Below the pieces are notes generated by a model. That model was not told the origin of the DNA. It saw only the letters and a program-made list of their open reading frames with translations, and searched no databases. Source: Alphaproteobacteria bacterium (lineage in GTDB: Bacteria > Pseudomonadota > Alphaproteobacteria > Caulobacterales > Aquidulcibacteraceae). From it: a DNA stretch of 40,183 nt. Position 1 is the stretch's first letter, and each line of letters begins with the position of its first letter. Made by a program: the position numbers and the translations under genes. Below are positions 1 to 7,611 of this stretch, piece by piece. The stretch spans positions 1 to 40,183 of the forward strand of contig WGOB01000080.1 in NCBI GenBank assembly GCA_016124255.1, written 5' to 3'.

Positions 1-95
1 GGATCGCGCGCGATCGCCGCTTCGACTTCCGCGCGTTCCGCCGCGTCCAATTCGCCGTCGGCGTAGGCCATGAGCTTTTCGAACGCGACCATCAT
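1..95 (-). CDS. Anti-sigma factor, N-terminal fragment (cut by window edge)
   Basis: Only the first 31 residues are in the window. The start reads MMVAFEKLMAYADGELDAAE, and the LMAYADGELDxxER pattern is typical of the N terminus of small anti-sigma factors paired with ECF sigma genes. Its ATG (95..93) overlaps the TGA stop of the sigma gene (94..92), so the two are translationally coupled. By family knowledge it would hold the sigma factor inactive until a signal arrives. Whether it has a membrane segment or a zinc motif cannot be seen here. Confidence 0.72.
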   Translation of the reverse strand, partial: MMVAFEKLMAYADGELDAAERAEVEAAIARD

Positions 96-607
96 GCGCC
101 TCCCAACATGGCGGCCAACGCTTCGCGGCCGCGCGCAAGGCGGCTCGTCAGCGTGCCGATGGGGATGTCGAGCGCCTCGGCCGCCTCCTTGTAGGAGAGG
201 CCTTCCACGCACACGAGGCCGATGGCGAGGCGCTGCTCCTCGGGCAGGGTCTGCATGGCGTTTTCCACAGCGCGCATCTCCAATCTCGCTTCCATCGCCC
301 CGGCGGAATCGTCGCCCACGGTCTCGCCGGCTTCGGCCGGCGCCAGCACCTTCGCCCGTCTTCCGCGCGCGCGGACCTCGTCGATCCACGCATTCTTCAG
401 CACCCGGAACATCCAGCTGTCGAGCCGTGTGCCCCGTTCGTATTGATCGATGTTCCGGAGCGCGCGCTCGATCGCGATTTGCACCACGTCGTCGGCGTCG
501 GCGCCGTCCCCGGTGAGGCTGCGCGCGAACCGGCGCAGCCGCGGCAACAGCGCTACGAGCGCCTTGCGCGGGTCCGCCTCGCGGGCCGGGGCGGCGTGCT
601 CGTCCAT
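92..607 (-). CDS. ECF-type sigma-70 family RNA polymerase sigma factor
   Basis: The 171-residue protein has the two-domain ECF layout. Sigma region 2 lies at about residues 18-90, including DADDVVQIAIERALRN and a WMFRVLKNAWIDEVR stretch. Sigma region 4 lies at about 115-165, with LPEEQRLAIGLVCVEGLSYKEAAEAL followed by an IPIGTLTSRLARGR recognition helix. Length and order are normal for the family. The ATG at 607 has an AGGGAG-like ribosome site. The next gene, an anti-sigma factor, overlaps the stop. The gene diverges from the secreted protease at 713 across a 105-base region with ECF-promoter-like elements, so autoregulation is likely (inference). Confidence 0.93.
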   Translation of the reverse strand: MDEHAAPAREADPRKALVALLPRLRRFARSLTGDGADADDVVQIAIERALRNIDQYERGTRLDSWMFRVLKNAWIDEVRARGRRAKVLAPAEAGETVGDDSAGAMEARLEMRAVENAMQTLPEEQRLAIGLVCVEGLSYKEAAEALDIPIGTLTSRLARGREALAAMLGGA

Positions 608-653
608 CGTCGACTCCCTAAACGACCAGACCCGCTCCCTTCTTCCACGCGCG

Positions 654-678
654 AACGAAAAAAGCGCGGATGAATCCC
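654..678 (-). promoter_or_regulatory. Candidate ECF-type promoter of the sigma gene
   Basis: On the minus strand GGGATTC (678..672) is followed after 14 bases by CGTT (657..654), about 47 bases before the sigma start. This resembles the GGAA-like -35 and CGT-like -10 pattern of autoregulated ECF promoters. It overlaps the candidate promoter on the other strand. The spacing differs slightly from the two plus-strand copies, so confidence is low. Confidence 0.35.
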
Positions 679-693
679 GCCTGTTCGCGCGTT
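668..693 (+). promoter_or_regulatory. Candidate ECF-type promoter of the S8 protease gene
   Basis: GGATGAA (668-674), 15 bases, then CGTT (690-693), ending 20 bases before the protease start at 713. The same arrangement, GGAAGAA-N15-CGTT, recurs at 1975-2000 before the repeat-protein gene. An A-tract (658-663) precedes the -35-like box. The form agrees with general ECF promoters; that the neighbouring sigma factor uses it is inference. Confidence 0.42.
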
Positions 694-712
694 AAGAGGG
701 GATGAGATCCCG

Positions 713-1951
713 ATGCTGAACGCCAAGACCCTCCTTGCTGTTCTCGTCCTGGCGTGCGCGGCGGCGCCCGGCCAGGCGCAGGTGTCGCTGCCGCCGCTGC
801 CGACCACGCCGGCGACGCCGCTGCCGGAGCTGCGTGCGGCGACGACCACGTTGCGCGACCTCACCGATCTGCGCCGCCTGCGCGTGCGCGAATTGCTGCG
901 CGTCAACCGGCGCGCGCTCGAACGCGATCCGCAAGGAGAGCCGATCGTGCGCCGCGAGGCGGTGGCCTGGTCGCCGTCGCCGGAGGCGCTGGCGCGCGCG
1001 GAGGAGGCGGGCTTCGTCGTCGCGCGCGAGACGCGGTTGGAGGACCTCGACGCGCGCGTCGTCGTGCTGCGCGCGCCGCGCGGGATGTCCACCCGCCGCG
1101 CGCTGCGGCGGCTGCGGGAACTCGATCCCGAAGGCGTCTACGACTTCAATCACGTCTACACCGAATCAGGCGTCACCGGCGCGGCGTGGCAGCCTGCGCG
1201 CGGCGCCGGCGGCGGCCGCGTCGGGCTGATCGACGGCGGCGTCGATCTCGCACACCCGGCGCTGCGCGGCGCGCGCGTGGTGCAGCGCGGCTTTTCCGGC
1301 GCCGCGGCCGCCTCGACGCATGGGCTGGCGACGGCGTCCCTGCTCGTGGGGCGCGCGGATTATTTCGCCGGCGCTGCGCCCGGCGCGGAACTCTATGTCG
1401 CCGATGTGTACTGCAACGCGCCTACAGGCGGGTCGGCGGATGCGATCGCGCAGTCGCTCGCGTGGATGGCGCGCGAGCGCGTGGCGGTCGTGAACGTGAG
1501 CCTGGTGGGACCCGCCAATGCGACGCTGCGCGCGGCGATCGCGGCCATGCGCGCACGCGGGCACATCATCGTAGCGGCCGTGGGCAATGACGGGCCGGCA
1601 GCGCGCCCGCTTTATCCGGCGGCCTATGACGGCGTCGTCGGCGTCACCGGCGTGGATCAGCGAAGGCGCGTGCTGATCGAAGCGCTGCGCGGCGCGCAAG
1701 TCGATTTCGCCGCCCCCGGCGCGGGGCTTGAGGCGGCCGCGGAAGGCGGCCGTTTCGCCGCGGTGCGGGGCACCTCGTTCGCGGCGCCGATTGTCGCCGG
1801 GCTCTTGGCGCAGCGCATCGCTGCGCCGGACCGCGCCGCCGCGGACCGCGCGCTCGCATCGCTGGCGGCGGAGGCTGTCGATCTTGGCGCGCGCGGCCGC
1901 GACGACGTCTATGGCGCAGGCCTCGTCGGCGCGACGCTGAGCGATCGTTAG
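713..1951 (+). CDS. Secreted S8 (subtilisin-like) serine protease
   Basis: The 412-residue protein starts with a Sec signal peptide (residues 1-23, ending GQAQ). A propeptide-like segment of about 140 residues follows, then a compact subtilisin domain. The catalytic triad is visible: Asp174 in GLIDGGVDLAHP, His203 in STHGLATASL and Ser355 in RGTSFAAPIVAG. The oxyanion Asn is probably Asn292 in AAVGNDGP. It should act outside the cytoplasmic membrane. The domain is shorter than classical subtilisins but has all key residues. It is divergent from the ECF sigma gene and followed by a secreted Arg/Gly-rich protein with a matching promoter-like site, which suggests one envelope-response group. Confidence 0.93.
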   Translation: MLNAKTLLAVLVLACAAAPGQAQVSLPPLPTTPATPLPELRAATTTLRDLTDLRRLRVRELLRVNRRALERDPQGEPIVRREAVAWSPSPEALARAEEAGFVVARETRLEDLDARVVVLRAPRGMSTRRALRRLRELDPEGVYDFNHVYTESGVTGAAWQPARGAGGGRVGLIDGGVDLAHPALRGARVVQRGFSGAAAASTHGLATASLLVGRADYFAGAAPGAELYVADVYCNAPTGGSADAIAQSLAWMARERVAVVNVSLVGPANATLRAAIAAMRARGHIIVAAVGNDGPAARPLYPAAYDGVVGVTGVDQRRRVLIEALRGAQVDFAAPGAGLEAAAEGGRFAAVRGTSFAAPIVAGLLAQRIAAPDRAAADRALASLAAEAVDLGARGRDDVYGAGLVGATLSDR

Positions 1952-1965
1952 CCAAAAAATTTTGG
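1952..1965. repeat. AT-rich palindrome CCAAAA-AA-TTTTGG
   Basis: A perfect 6-base inverted repeat with an AA centre directly after the protease stop, ten bases before the candidate -35 box at 1975. It could be an UP-like promoter element or an operator. It lacks the GC stem of an intrinsic terminator. Confidence 0.4.
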
Positions 1966-1974
1966 AAGGTCTGC

Positions 1975-2000
1975 GGAAGAAACCGCCGCGCCGCGTCGTT
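1975..2000 (+). promoter_or_regulatory. Candidate ECF-type promoter of the repeat protein gene
   Basis: GGAAGAA (1975-1981), 15 bases, then CGTT (1997-2000). Box sequence and spacing match the element at 668-693 before the protease gene. It leaves about 47 bases to the start at 2048. Assignment to the local ECF sigma factor is inferred from the shared pattern and proximity. Confidence 0.42.
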
Positions 2001-2047
2001 GTGCATCCGAAGCCGGAAAGAACCCGGCCCATTCGATGGAGGACGCC

Positions 2048-2662
2048 ATGATGATGAAGACCTTGCTCGCGACCCTTTCATTCGTCGCGATCGCTGGCCT
2101 CTCGGCGCCCGCTGATGCTCAGATCGTCGGCGGCGGATCGGTCGGCGGCGGCGTCGGCGGCGCGCTCACCAGCCCGCGCCTGCCCAACGTCACAGGGAGC
2201 GCGACGGGCAATGCGAACGGCGACGTCGGCGTCGAGTCCGGCCTGATCGGCCAAGCCGACCGCGCCGCGCGCCGGGCTGAGCGCGAGGCGCGCCGCGCCG
2301 AACGCCAGGCGCGCCGGGAGGCCCGCCAGGCCGCCGCGTCCGAACCGGCCGCGCCCAGCCCGTTGATCGATGCGGGCGGCGCGCTCTCGGGCGGGCTCAG
2401 CGGCGGCGTCGGCGCCGATGGCGTCAACGCAGACGGCGCCGGTTCGGGCGCCGGTTCCGCGCGCGTGTCGCCCCCGCCGGTCGGCGACGCGGCGCGCGGC
2501 GCCGTGCGCCGTGGCCGCAACGCCGCTCAGCGCGTGCGCAGCGAAGCCCGTGGCGCCGCCGAAGAGACCGCCGACAACGCGCATTCCACCAATGTGAACG
2601 CGAACGCCTCCGCGTCCGCGCGCGCCGACGCCAGCGCATCTTCGTCCACACCCCAGCGCTGA
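2048..2662 (+). CDS. Secreted Gly-rich protein with basic RRAER repeats
   Basis: I do not recognise this family. The 204-residue product begins with a Sec signal peptide (MMMKTLLATLSFVAIAGLSA, cleavage near ADAQ at residue 24). A Gly/Val-rich part (25-65) follows, then a strongly basic segment at about 71-94 made of RRAEREA/RRAERQA/RREARQA units that should form a charged helix. A second Gly/Ala-rich part (110-140), another basic stretch with RRGRNAAQRVRSEARG, and an Ala/Ser/Asn tail complete it. The start at 2048 is preferred over the upstream in-frame ATG at 2036 because GGAGG at 2038-2042 sits five bases before it. The low complexity fits a periplasmic, surface or DNA-binding structural role; no enzyme motif is seen. 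Confidence 0.72.
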   Translation: MMMKTLLATLSFVAIAGLSAPADAQIVGGGSVGGGVGGALTSPRLPNVTGSATGNANGDVGVESGLIGQADRAARRAEREARRAERQARREARQAAASEPAAPSPLIDAGGALSGGLSGGVGADGVNADGAGSGAGSARVSPPPVGDAARGAVRRGRNAAQRVRSEARGAAEETADNAHSTNVNANASASARADASASSSTPQR

Positions 2663-2681
2663 GGTCGCGTCCGCGTACGGA

Positions 2682-2714
2682 AACGGCGAGGGCCGCCCGC
2701 CCTCGCCGTTTTTT
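2682..2714 (+). terminator. Rho-independent terminator
   Basis: A 12-base perfect GC-rich stem (2682-2693 with 2699-2710), a five-base loop and a run of six T residues (2709-2714), 20 bases after the repeat-protein stop. It ends right at the convergent gene's stop at 2717. Confidence 0.88.
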
Positions 2715-2716
2715 CG

Positions 2717-3145
2717 TCAGTTGCGGCGCGCGGCGGGGGCTTTCGCGGCGCGGCTGGCGCGCGTCTGGTTCGTCGGCTGCGCCGGCTCGACGATCGTGGC
2801 GCGCGGGGCGACGAGATCGCGGACGCGGCTGCTGATCTCTGAGCGGCTGGGCGATGAGCCGGCGTTGCAATTGTAGCTTCCGTCGCCGTTCGGCGGGCAG
2901 CAGATCCATTCGCCGCACGTGCCGTCGGAATATTTCGGCCGGACAAGCAGGTCTTCGGAACTGTTGCATTCGAAGCCTTCGCCGCCGCCGGATGTTTCAG
3001 CGCACATGTCGCGGACAAGGGCGGGGCGGGCCGCTTGCGCCGTCGACGACAGCGACACAGTCGCGCCGACGGCGCCGAGCGCGAAAGCCGATCCGATGCA
3101 GAGCGCGCGCATAGCGCCGGGGTTCGAACGCGTGTGAGCAGGCAT
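2717..3145 (-). CDS. Small secreted Cys-rich protein, unknown function
   Basis: The 142-residue protein is unrecognised. It has a long N-terminal region and a hydrophobic signal segment (about residues 12-38, ending AQAA), so it should be exported. The mature part holds six cysteines in DMC, FEC, GTC, ICC and YNC contexts between about residues 47 and 93, enough for three disulfides. A basic Ala/Arg tail follows. The ATG at 3145 is supported by AAAGGAG seven bases upstream; a start at the internal Met12 would give a shorter signal peptide. It is convergent with the repeat protein and downstream of the MarR gene. Confidence 0.66.
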   Translation of the reverse strand: MPAHTRSNPGAMRALCIGSAFALGAVGATVSLSSTAQAARPALVRDMCAETSGGGEGFECNSSEDLLVRPKYSDGTCGEWICCPPNGDGSYNCNAGSSPSRSEISSRVRDLVAPRATIVEPAQPTNQTRASRAAKAPAARRN

Positions 3146-3218
3146 GTCCGGTCTCCTTTACGCCGGCCTGCCGAAGGGCGGCGCCGATCGGGACAGGACG
3201 AGCGAGACTGACGCTAGA

Positions 3219-3238
3219 GGCGCGCCGGCGGGCGCGCC
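3219..3238. other. GC hairpin downstream of the MarR gene
   Basis: Perfect 8-base inverted repeat GGCGCGCC with a GGCG loop, about 20 bases beyond the MarR stop. It lacks a T-run, so it may be a weak terminator or chance in GC-rich DNA. Confidence 0.3.
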
Positions 3239-3259
3239 GTGCTTCAGGTCACACGCGCT

Positions 3260-3739
3260 TTAGTCGCCGCGGTTCTCGTCGAGCCATTTGCGCAGTTTCT
3301 GGAGCGTCGGCAGCACGCGCATGACATCAGACCGCGGGAGCGCGGCCTGGGCGCCTGCGAGGAGCGGCGAGGCCGCACGAATGGAGGCTTCCCTCGCCGC
3401 GCGACCCTGTTTGGTGAGCAAGACGCGTTTTGAGCGGCCGTCGTCGGGATCGGAGACGATGGCGACGAACCCTTTCGCCTCGAGCCGCGCCAGAGTGCTG
3501 GTCAATGTCGCGCGCGTCACCTGGAACGCGCTTGCAAGCTGCCCCGGCGTCTTGTTGTCGCCTAGACGCACACAATGATTGAGCACGGTGAACTGCGCCC
3601 GCGTCAGCCCGTGCGGGAGCACGCGCTCGAACGCCGTCCCGGCCAATTGATCGATGATGCCGATCTCGTTGAAGAAGCGGAAATACGGGGCTTCATCGGC
3701 GATCTCATGCTCGGAGGCAGGCGCCTTGGGCTTAGGCAA
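3260..3739 (-). CDS. MarR family transcriptional regulator (TTG start)
   Basis: A 159-residue winged-helix protein. A dimerisation helix comes first. The MarR DNA-binding core lies at about residues 45-115: LTRAQFTVLNHCVRLGDNKTPGQLA, recognition helix in VTRATLTSTLARLEAKGFV, and wing DPDDGRSKRVLLTKQG. No ATG is available before the fold. TTG at 3739 is preceded by AGAGG six bases upstream and is the likely start. It overlaps the end of the nitroreductase gene by 8 bases, so the two form one operon. The palindromes at 4884-4917 before that operon are its probable autoregulatory operator (inference). Confidence 0.9.
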   Translation of the reverse strand: MPKPKAPASEHEIADEAPYFRFFNEIGIIDQLAGTAFERVLPHGLTRAQFTVLNHCVRLGDNKTPGQLASAFQVTRATLTSTLARLEAKGFVAIVSDPDDGRSKRVLLTKQGRAAREASIRAASPLLAGAQAALPRSDVMRVLPTLQKLRKWLDENRGD

Positions 3740-4868
3740 GGTGCGCCTCTAGCCCTCTGCGCGGGGTGGGCATGACCGGCTTTGCGTAGCCCAATCGAAA
3801 CAACATCTGAACGGAGCGCCCGTTTCCGATCATGTCGTGGATCTGCCTGTAGTATTCCGCCATCTCGTCGTATTCCTGTAGCGCCTGGCTCCAGGGATGA
3901 ACAGCGACGCCGAGCTCAGTCGCCTTCAGGTTCAGCCGCACATAGGCGCGGCCGGCGTTGATCTGATCGAGGCGCGCGGCGTCGTCGTTGACGATCCAGC
4001 CGAAGGCGCGTGCGGACATGGCCATGTTGCGATAGAGGTCGAGGCCTTGCTTGAACGCAGTCGACGTCGGGTCGCCGAGCGAGCGCCGATTGACCAGCCC
4101 GAACAGCTTGCCGATCGTGATCATCGGCCCTTCAAGCTCAATGCCGTCCGGGTTGGCCGCGACTTCGCCTGCGCCGAGCCGCATCAGATCCACCGATTCC
4201 TGCAGCGCGGCGGGCGTCGTCATTTCGCGCAGGTGCGCGTTCCAGGTGAGATCGCGCAGGCGCTGCGTCATCTCCGCGGCGCCGGTGACTTCAGACGATG
4301 CGCCGAACACCGCGCCGGCGGCGGCGAGCGCGCGCAGCGTTTCATCGGGCACGTCGCGCGGCTCATACACTTCCTTGTTGGAGCGGCGATCCAGAACATG
4401 CGCGAAGAGCGGGTCGGGCGATGCGGCGCCGGGCGTGAAGCGGACATGCGCGACGGGGCGTGCATCCAGCGTTTCTGCAGTCTCGCCTTCGGGAAACGTT
4501 GTGATCTCGGCGGCGTAGCCGTCCTGGGCCGCAGCAAGCCTCAGCACTTCAAGGAAAGCGCCGCATCCGATGGTGATCTGGCGATCGTTCGGATCGGTGG
4601 CCGGGAGGCGGCGATCGAGATCGCAATAGAGGGTGAGGGCGTCCTCCCCATCGAGGCTTACCCGCCAGGGCTGGCGATTGTGCGGATTGGGCGCGAGCAG
4701 GGCGTAGGAAAGCGCACGGCGGCGAAATTCCTCGTAGCGGCCCGCGTCCCGCCAGGGCTGGCGCGCTTCCTGTGAGGGGGCGCTCATCACGGCGACCCCG
4801 CCGGCCGCGCCTGCAGCCAGCACGACGCCGCCGCCGATCAGAACCAAAACGCCTCGCCGCGACGCCAT
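3732..4868 (-). CDS. Tat-type nitroreductase family (Acg-like) FMN oxidoreductase
   Basis: The 378-residue protein carries SRRGVLV plus a hydrophobic stretch (residues 3-28), a twin-arginine-like signal, so it is probably exported or membrane-tethered. The nitroreductase fold begins near residue 45. LLAPNPHNRQPWRV (57-70) is the usual FMN-phosphate and ring contact motif of Acg-type members. Later DRRSNKEVYEPRDV and HPWSQALQEYDEM fit the same group. Expected role: flavin-dependent reduction of quinones, nitro compounds or an unknown electrophile. An AGGAGG site precedes the ATG at 4868. It is co-transcribed with a MarR repressor, a common arrangement for inducible detoxification. Confidence 0.85.
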   Translation of the reverse strand: MASRRGVLVLIGGGVVLAAGAAGGVAVMSAPSQEARQPWRDAGRYEEFRRRALSYALLAPNPHNRQPWRVSLDGEDALTLYCDLDRRLPATDPNDRQITIGCGAFLEVLRLAAAQDGYAAEITTFPEGETAETLDARPVAHVRFTPGAASPDPLFAHVLDRRSNKEVYEPRDVPDETLRALAAAGAVFGASSEVTGAAEMTQRLRDLTWNAHLREMTTPAALQESVDLMRLGAGEVAANPDGIELEGPMITIGKLFGLVNRRSLGDPTSTAFKQGLDLYRNMAMSARAFGWIVNDDAARLDQINAGRAYVRLNLKATELGVAVHPWSQALQEYDEMAEYYRQIHDMIGNGRSVQMLFRLGYAKPVMPTPRRGLEAHLA

Positions 4869-4883
4869 GTGGGCCTCCTATGA

Positions 4884-4917
4884 TTAGATATCAAACTATA
4901 AGTAGTTAGATATCTAA
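4884..4917. promoter_or_regulatory. Duplicated MarR-type operator
   Basis: TTAGATATCTAA at 4906-4917 is a perfect 12-base palindrome. TTAGATATCAAA at 4884-4895 matches it at 11 of 12 positions. Their starts are 22 bases apart, about two helical turns, so two dimers could bind the same DNA face. The pair sits 16 bases before the nitroreductase start, in an AT-rich island. Confidence 0.68.
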
Positions 4918-4989
4918 TTAGAGTCAAGCCGCGGGTGGAAAGAGGCGGCGCCATCGCCTTCGGGCGCGGGGCGTGGCAGGCTGCGCGGG

Positions 4990-5565
4990 ATGCAGGACTT
5001 GGATGCGCTCGTCATGGAGATCCGCGCGTGCCGCGTGTGCGCGGGGCGTCTGCCGCATCCGCCGCGACCGATCCTGCGCGTGCAGGCCGATGCGCGCATC
5101 CTGATCGCGGGGCAGGCGCCGGGCCGGCTGGTGCACGAGACGGGCCTGCCGTTCAACGATCCGTCCGGCGATCGATTGCGCGCGTGGATGGGGCTTGATC
5201 GCGACGCGTTCTACGATCCGTCCAAGATCGCGGTGGCGGCGATGGGGTTCTGTTTTCCTGGCACGGTGAACGGCGCTGATCTGCCGCCGCGCAAGGAATG
5301 CGCGCCGCTGTGGCGGCCGCGGCTGATGCCGCTGCTGGCGAACATCCGCCTGACGCTGCTCGTGGGCGCGTATGCGCAGCGCTATCATCTCGGCGTGCGC
5401 GCGCCGCTGACGGAGGTGGTGCGGCGCTGGCGGGATTTCGGCGATCGTGTGATGCCATTGCCGCATCCGTCCTGGCGCAACACGGGATGGCTGCGCCGCC
5501 ACCCCTGGTTCGAAGCGGAGGTCGTGCCGGCCTTGCGTCGCCGCGTCGCACACGCGCTTTCGTGA
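4990..5565 (+). CDS. Uracil-DNA glycosylase family protein
   Basis: The 191-residue protein has the UDG-superfamily motifs: GQAPGRLVHETGLPFND (41-57) as the water-activating/substrate loop and LPHPSWRN (157-164) as the minor-groove intercalation loop. Four cysteines, Cys14, Cys17, Cys88 and Cys104, follow the C-X2-C...C-X15-C pattern that I recall for family 4 enzymes with a [4Fe-4S] cluster. It likely excises uracil or a related damaged base, or is a close homologue of unknown specificity. The ATG at 4990 gives a full-length fold. It is transcribed away from the nitroreductase; no operon partner supports a more specific role. Confidence 0.84.
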   Translation: MQDLDALVMEIRACRVCAGRLPHPPRPILRVQADARILIAGQAPGRLVHETGLPFNDPSGDRLRAWMGLDRDAFYDPSKIAVAAMGFCFPGTVNGADLPPRKECAPLWRPRLMPLLANIRLTLLVGAYAQRYHLGVRAPLTEVVRRWRDFGDRVMPLPHPSWRNTGWLRRHPWFEAEVVPALRRRVAHALS

Positions 5566-5629
5566 CCAGATGCGCCCAAACCCTGTCCCATTCCCCCGTC
5601 ACCGTGGGCGCGTAGGGGAAGAGGATCGC

Positions 5630-6634
5630 ATGAACCGCCGCACTATCCTTAGGTCCGGGCTCTTGAGCGTCGGCGGCGCGTTCGCGGCGGCGTGCGCGCC
5701 GACGGTGCAGTCGGCGCTGGCGCTGGCGACGGCGTTCGAGGAACCGAAATTCGCTGACGACGTGTTCTTTTCGTTCGATGGCGCGCCGCTTGGCCTCTCG
5801 ACATGGCAGGCTGAAAGCACGCCGTGGGCGGTGGTGATCGGTCTCCACGGCATGAACGATTACGCCAACACGTTCGCGATGGCTGGGCCGTATTGGGCGG
5901 AACGCGGCGTGACGACCTACGCGTATGATGCGCGCGGGCATGGGCGCTCGCCGCATCGCGGCGTGTGGGGCGGCGAGGCGCTGATGACGGAGGATCTGCG
6001 CACGGCGTGCGCGATCGCGCGGCAACGCCATCCGAACACGCTGATCGCCGTCGTCGGTGAATCGATGGGCGCGGCGACGGCGATCGCGGCGTTCGGATCG
6101 CCGCGTCCCCCGATCGCGGACCGGCTGGTGCTGGCGGCGCCGGCGGTGTGGGGCTGGTCGAACCTGCCGGATCTCTATGCGCTGTCGCTCTGGCTCGGCG
6201 CGCATACGCTGCCGAGCAACGCGGTGACGCCGCCGCGCAACGTGGTGCGGCGCATCACGCCGTCGGACAATATCGAGATGCTGCGCGCGCTCGGGCGCGA
6301 TCCGCTGATGATTTTCGAGACGCGGATCGACGCGATCTACGGGCTCGTCGGCCTCATGGAAGTCGCGGGAGACAGGATCGGCGCGCTCGCGCTGCCGACG
6401 GCGTTTCTCTACGGCGAGAAGGACCAGATCATTCCGCGCCAATCGGCGGAGCGCGCGGCGATGAGCCTGCCGCCCGGGGCGCGCACCGCGCTCTACGAAA
6501 ACGGCTATCACATGCTGCTGCGCGATCTGCAGGCGGCGGTTGTGTTTGAAGACATCGTAGGCTTCATCCGGGCGCCGGGAGCGCCGCTGCCGTCAGGCGC
6601 GCCGCCCTTCGTCCGTATCCAAGCAAATCGTTAA
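5630..6634 (+). CDS. Alpha/beta hydrolase, lysophospholipase/S33-like, exported
   Basis: The 334-residue protein starts with MNRRTILRSGLLSVGGAFAA then AC, a twin-arginine-like and possibly lipoprotein signal with Cys22 as anchor. The fold is monoacylglycerol-lipase-like: LHGMND (72-77), YAYDARGHGRSPHR (98-110), nucleophile Ser145 in VVGESMGAA, Asp265 in YGEKDQIIP and His294 in ENGYHML. Expected activity is esterase or lipase on acylglycerols or similar esters in the periplasm. The start at 5630 is chosen over an upstream in-frame ATG at 5570 because GAAGAGGA precedes it and the signal peptide begins there. A separate transcription unit or loosely linked to the UDG gene. Confidence 0.85.
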   Translation: MNRRTILRSGLLSVGGAFAAACAPTVQSALALATAFEEPKFADDVFFSFDGAPLGLSTWQAESTPWAVVIGLHGMNDYANTFAMAGPYWAERGVTTYAYDARGHGRSPHRGVWGGEALMTEDLRTACAIARQRHPNTLIAVVGESMGAATAIAAFGSPRPPIADRLVLAAPAVWGWSNLPDLYALSLWLGAHTLPSNAVTPPRNVVRRITPSDNIEMLRALGRDPLMIFETRIDAIYGLVGLMEVAGDRIGALALPTAFLYGEKDQIIPRQSAERAAMSLPPGARTALYENGYHMLLRDLQAAVVFEDIVGFIRAPGAPLPSGAPPFVRIQANR

Positions 6635-6690
6635 CAGGATCACGATAGCGTCCCCGCGAGTCGCATGCGTGCGGCTCCAAGGGATGGATC

Positions 6691-7611
6691 GTGGCGCTCG
6701 CAGCATTGTTCGACAAACGGAAGCGGGCCCAGGCGCAGGCCAGATTCCGCGCCTGGTGGGACGGCGTGGCGTATGCGCCGGCGCCGGAGGATGACGCCGG
6801 CGCCGCGGAAGCGGACGCGCAGCCGACGGCGCGCGAGCCCGCCGCTGCAGTTGCAAGCGAACCCCATCCCCGGATCGCGGCGCGGGAGCGGATGTGGGGG
6901 ACTGGGCGCACACGCCCGGGCGACGACACGGCCGAGGGATTGTTGGCGGCGATGCTCAATGTTGCGCCGACGGCGCCGATCGAGGTGATGGGCGCAGGCT
7001 TGGCGGCGCCGCTTCTCAACCTGGCGCGCACGCATCAGGGCGCGATCGTGGCGCACGAATGGCGCGAAGAGACGCTGGCGCCGCTGCGCGCGGCGCTGTC
7101 GGAGGCCGGGCTCTCGGAACGCGTCAGCGTTAAGCCGATCGATCTCGACACGTATGCGCCGGCGGCGGAATCCGTCGATGCGCTGGTTAGCTTCGATGAA
7201 TTCACCTACGCCGCGAACGCGCCGCGCCTCGCAGCGCAGATCACGAAGGCGTTGAAGCCCGGCGCGCCGGCGCTGATCGAGGCTTATACGGCCATTCCCA
7301 ATCCCGAAATCGCGCCGGCGTTCGCCACCGGCTTCGCCGAACATCACGTCCGCCCGACGGGCGACCTGCAAGACTTGTTCGCCGAGGCGGGGCTGACTGT
7401 GGAATCCGCGGAAGACGTCACCGAAGAGCATCTTGCCTGCGCACGCGAAGGGTTCGCGCGGCTGGCTGCGGCGATCGAAAGCGCGGTCGGCGAAGGATTG
7501 TCGGTGCGGATGCTGCAGGAAGCGGCGTGGGAGGCTGCAGCCTGGAAGGCGCGCATGAGGCTGATGACGCGCCAACGCCTGGAACGGCGGCGTTTCCTGG
7601 CGCGCAAACCG

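Noticed and set aside
5153-6511. 452-codon open frame antisense to the hydrolase
   Set aside because: Arg-rich and motif-free; the hydrolase on the plus strand has the full catalytic triad.
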